NCBI RefSeq assembly: GCF_025698545.1
Contig: NC_068569.1
Span: 1,736,001 to 1,800,000, forward strand
Length of the DNA: 64,000 nucleotides
Origin: Gossypium raimondii
Taxonomy: Eukaryota; Streptophyta; Magnoliopsida; Malvales; Malvaceae
Direction: 5' to 3'
Made by a program: the position numbers and the translations under genes. Shown in pieces: positions 61,601 to 64,000 of this stretch; the stretch's first letter is position 1; each line of letters opens with the position of its first letter. The notes under the pieces are model-generated. The model saw only the letters and a list, made by a program, of their open reading frames with translations, was not told the DNA's origin and made no database searches.

Positions 61601-63331
61601 TCTGCAAACCTGCTGGAAGATCTCCGGCAAAAATAGGTTTGGCTGGTTGTGCTGACATGGTCACAGTGACCTTCTTCACCCATGGAAGCCTAGCCACCAC
61701 TTCATTTGCTTGCTGCTCAAACTGTCATGCACTGAAAATCTCGTTAGACTTGCCATTTCAATACTGTCCCAAAGACATATATTTCCATTTGCAAATGCAC
61801 GTGGTGGTAGACATAAGAACATAGTTCATTGAAGATGCATTACCCAAAAATAGTCTTCACAGTGCACGCATGTCCATAAAGAACAATACGCACAATGGAC
61901 AAGCAAGAAAAGGATAATACCAAAAGCAATAACCACCTAGCCTAAATAAGTTTTATGTTTCACAAGAGTACCATAGATTTTACTAGTTAGTTTTAAGCGA
62001 ACATATGAAATAAAAGTCTACCCTTCCAAATATACGTCAGTTGTTGATCAAACAGTGGTGATTATGTGATTTACCATGTCCTTGATTGGACATGCTGGTG
62101 TTGTAAGCTCCAAACGGAAGGAAACCTGAAATGTGAAATTGAAACTAATTTTAGCAGGTGTGTTTTTTTCCAACTCTTTTTAGGGTATTTTACGGAAATC
62201 TGCAAACATAATTTCTAAGTGACCTCTCCAGAAGCTTCATCAATGAGCAGATCTTTCACAAAACCACAGGTGACAATATCTGTTCCAAAGTCTGGATCAA
62301 TGATTTGAGACAAGGCTTTTAATACATCACCTTCAGCTGTTCCACTTGATGCTGCTGAAGAACCAGCTGCCATCAACCAAATAAAAGTTTAGATGACTCA
62401 AAACAAAATCCAGAGAACACCTTAAACAATAATGTTACTCCCAAGTCCTAGACCATAAAAGAAAAGGGGTTGCAAGGGTTTCCTTGTTCAAGCAATAACA
62501 GCAAAAATGGCAACAAAATTACTAGATCAGTCCCTATGTCCTAACCTGATAGGATATTTTTATATAACTGCAAAGGATGGTAGACACCTATAGGAGTAAA
62601 GCTTTACATAAATATTTTATTTATTAAAGTAATTATTTCACTTTAATTCAGAGACCAAATTAAGCATGCCCTGCATGGAGACATTCAAGCTTTACAAGAA
62701 ATACAAACACAAATATAGGATATAGTATAATTTTCCAGAAAACGAATAGTAAAAAGACCCAAAACAAAAGAAATATAAACACAAAAACATTAAGCAAAAA
62801 GCCAATATCATCCATTTTAAAGTCATTCCAAAAATTAAGAAAAACCAAATAGATAATCATGCTTCCCGCCAATGTTTTCAACTTGAAGAATCCCCCGGCT
62901 TAAAAAGAAATGCACTATTCATGTTGGGTTTTTTCATAATAAAGGAAAACGAGGAAGTTTTAGCTTTCCTGTTCCTGGGTTTAACTTTGGATAATAAAAC
63001 GGAGTATCATTACCTTCAACTGAGGTAGCTTTTGTTGCACAGAAGCTAAAAAAGTTTCTTTTATGCGATACCCATATCGACCTTTCCAGCTTTTGAGGCT
63101 GAAAGGAACAATTGGCAGTTGATGATTGAAGACATTTCTCAAGTGAAAGCAATCCTACAATAAAGAAACAGAGAGTTTTAAGTAAAAACTGAAACTAGTT
63201 TCGGTAGTTGTTGCCAGCATGAAGCTTATGGTTTAAAAAAAGAAAAAGAAAAAGAAGGTACCTCCTTTTGAATTTCGGTCTGAAGTTTGAAAGGAGAGAT
63301 GTGGCCAAGATGGAGCGTGGAGAAGTTGCAT
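58681..63331 (-). CDS. HCF101: HCF101, chloroplast Fe-S cluster scaffold/transfer protein
   Basis: Fifteen exons join in phase to 534 aa (Arabidopsis protein about 532): 63331-63262, 63154-63014, 62366-62224, 62125-62075, 61721-61566, 61417-61274, 61194-61052, 60928-60859, 60609-60514, 60315-60226, 60083-60030, 59882-59759, 59655-59531, 59351-59229, 58755-58681. The first 70-odd residues are a Ser/Lys-rich transit peptide. A MIP18/DUF59 domain follows (about 82-160, [17 protein letters not shown] and TTPACPIKD), then an Mrp/ApbC-type P-loop NTPase with the deviant Walker A CKGGVGKST (186-194), [14 protein letters not shown] and [10 protein letters not shown], and a C-terminal DUF971 domain (about 430-515). 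HCF101 carries 4Fe-4S clusters in the stroma and is required for photosystem I. The intron after exon 10 appears to be GC-AG (CAG/GCATGT); all others are GT-AG. No breaks. Confidence 0.95.
60084..60225 (-). other. GC-AG intron of HCF101
   Basis: The exon ends TCTCAG at 60226 and the intron starts GCATGT; it ends TTTGCAG at 60084. Only this junction keeps the frame between SGSQ and [11 protein letters not shown] two bases downstream would shift the frame. Confidence 0.75.
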
Positions 63332-64000
63332 TGTAGAGAAATACTGGGAAGGGAACCTCTCTTTTTTTCAGTGTTAGCAAAAAGAAAGCATAAGAAGTTA
63401 ATGGTCGGCCGTTGTGAGCCTCATGTTTCAGTTGTTCGAATGATAATAAAAATTAATGGTTCAAAATCTCATCTTTCTGGACCAAAACGACAACGTTTCC
63501 AGTTGTTGACTTGTCCCACGCCCCATGGCCCATGACTGGTCTGGGAAACAAGATTTGAAAAAAGATTGCCCACCTGGTTTTACTTTTTGGGTAAAAGTAG
63601 GATGGAATAATCAAATTGCATTTACCTTTTATCTCAAAATTAATTTCGTAAAATATTGGAACTGTAGGTTAGCTGATTTTTAGGCTTAGGTATTTTGTTT
63701 AGTTAGGTTTTTTTACACCGAAAAGAAAATTGTATACTAAATCATAAAATAAACTGATTCGTATACAAAGAATACAAAATATAGAAAATAAGAATTCACT
63801 TTGAATCCGAATGAAATATATATTATTGTTATATTATTGTTCCCAGATATCTCAATTGTCAAATTCGAAGCAATTGCCCTCTTTTGTTAACTGCTAACTA
63901 ATAGTAAAAAGGGCCTTCACAGTTACATACATTTGGACAAACCTGTATTTTTCTTTAATGCATTCAATTCATTAACAGCCATCTTCATTTACGTTGACTT
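63332..64000. promoter_or_regulatory. HCF101 upstream region and right edge of window
   Basis: The reverse-strand HCF101 leader and promoter should lie within the first few hundred bases. No TATA box was evident. The remainder is AT-rich with no gene seen. Confidence 0.35.

Overview
The window looks like nuclear DNA of a eudicot plant. Genes are intron-rich with GT-AG borders, the DNA between them is very AT-rich, and it is crowded with plant transposons. A cotton-like (Malvaceae) origin is an inference from the gene set and the repeat style; no sequence comparison was run. All confidently recognised protein genes lie on the minus strand.

Layout. The left edge holds the first 49 codons of a PDR-type ABC transporter (ABCG32/PEC1-like). 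Next come a MITE with a target-site duplication, a decayed LINE fragment and a SINE-like piece. From 4812 to 13831 lies a complete 9.02-kb CACTA (En/Spm) element with matching terminal inverted repeats and the 3-bp target duplication ATT. It carries hairpin-forming GCGGCG repeats near both ends, a nested fold-back element with its own 9-bp duplication, internal duplications, a 9-bp-based satellite and a broken transposon gene (DUF4216 joined to a TNP1-like tail). A small two-exon gene with a strong TATA box follows near 14.3 kb.

The gene-rich middle holds a PP2A B'/B56 regulatory subunit gene (507 aa), the complete 22-exon GRV2/RME-8 endosomal J-protein gene (2561 aa by my splice model) and a DUF936 gene (697 aa). 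A transposon-rich gap at 19.6-26.3 kb between the PP2A and GRV2 genes contains a MULE-type MITE and a PIF/Harbinger-like element with another MITE inside it.

The right part has a possible 62-aa plastid-type protein gene at 48.4 kb. It is followed by a tandem pair of DLK2-like alpha/beta-hydrolase genes (each 272 aa, two exons, about 84% identical by hand count), then the complete 15-exon HCF101 gene (534 aa) for chloroplast Fe-S cluster delivery. One HCF101 intron appears to be GC-AG.

The genes do not form an operon-like unit; they act in separate pathways: cuticle transport, phosphatase targeting, endosome and vacuole trafficking, butenolide-type signalling paralogues, and plastid Fe-S assembly. 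The most notable items are the diverged DLK2 pair, the fully delimited nested CACTA element, the two TATA-driven small genes and the GC-AG intron. Splice models come from reading frames and junction sequences by eye, without transcripts.
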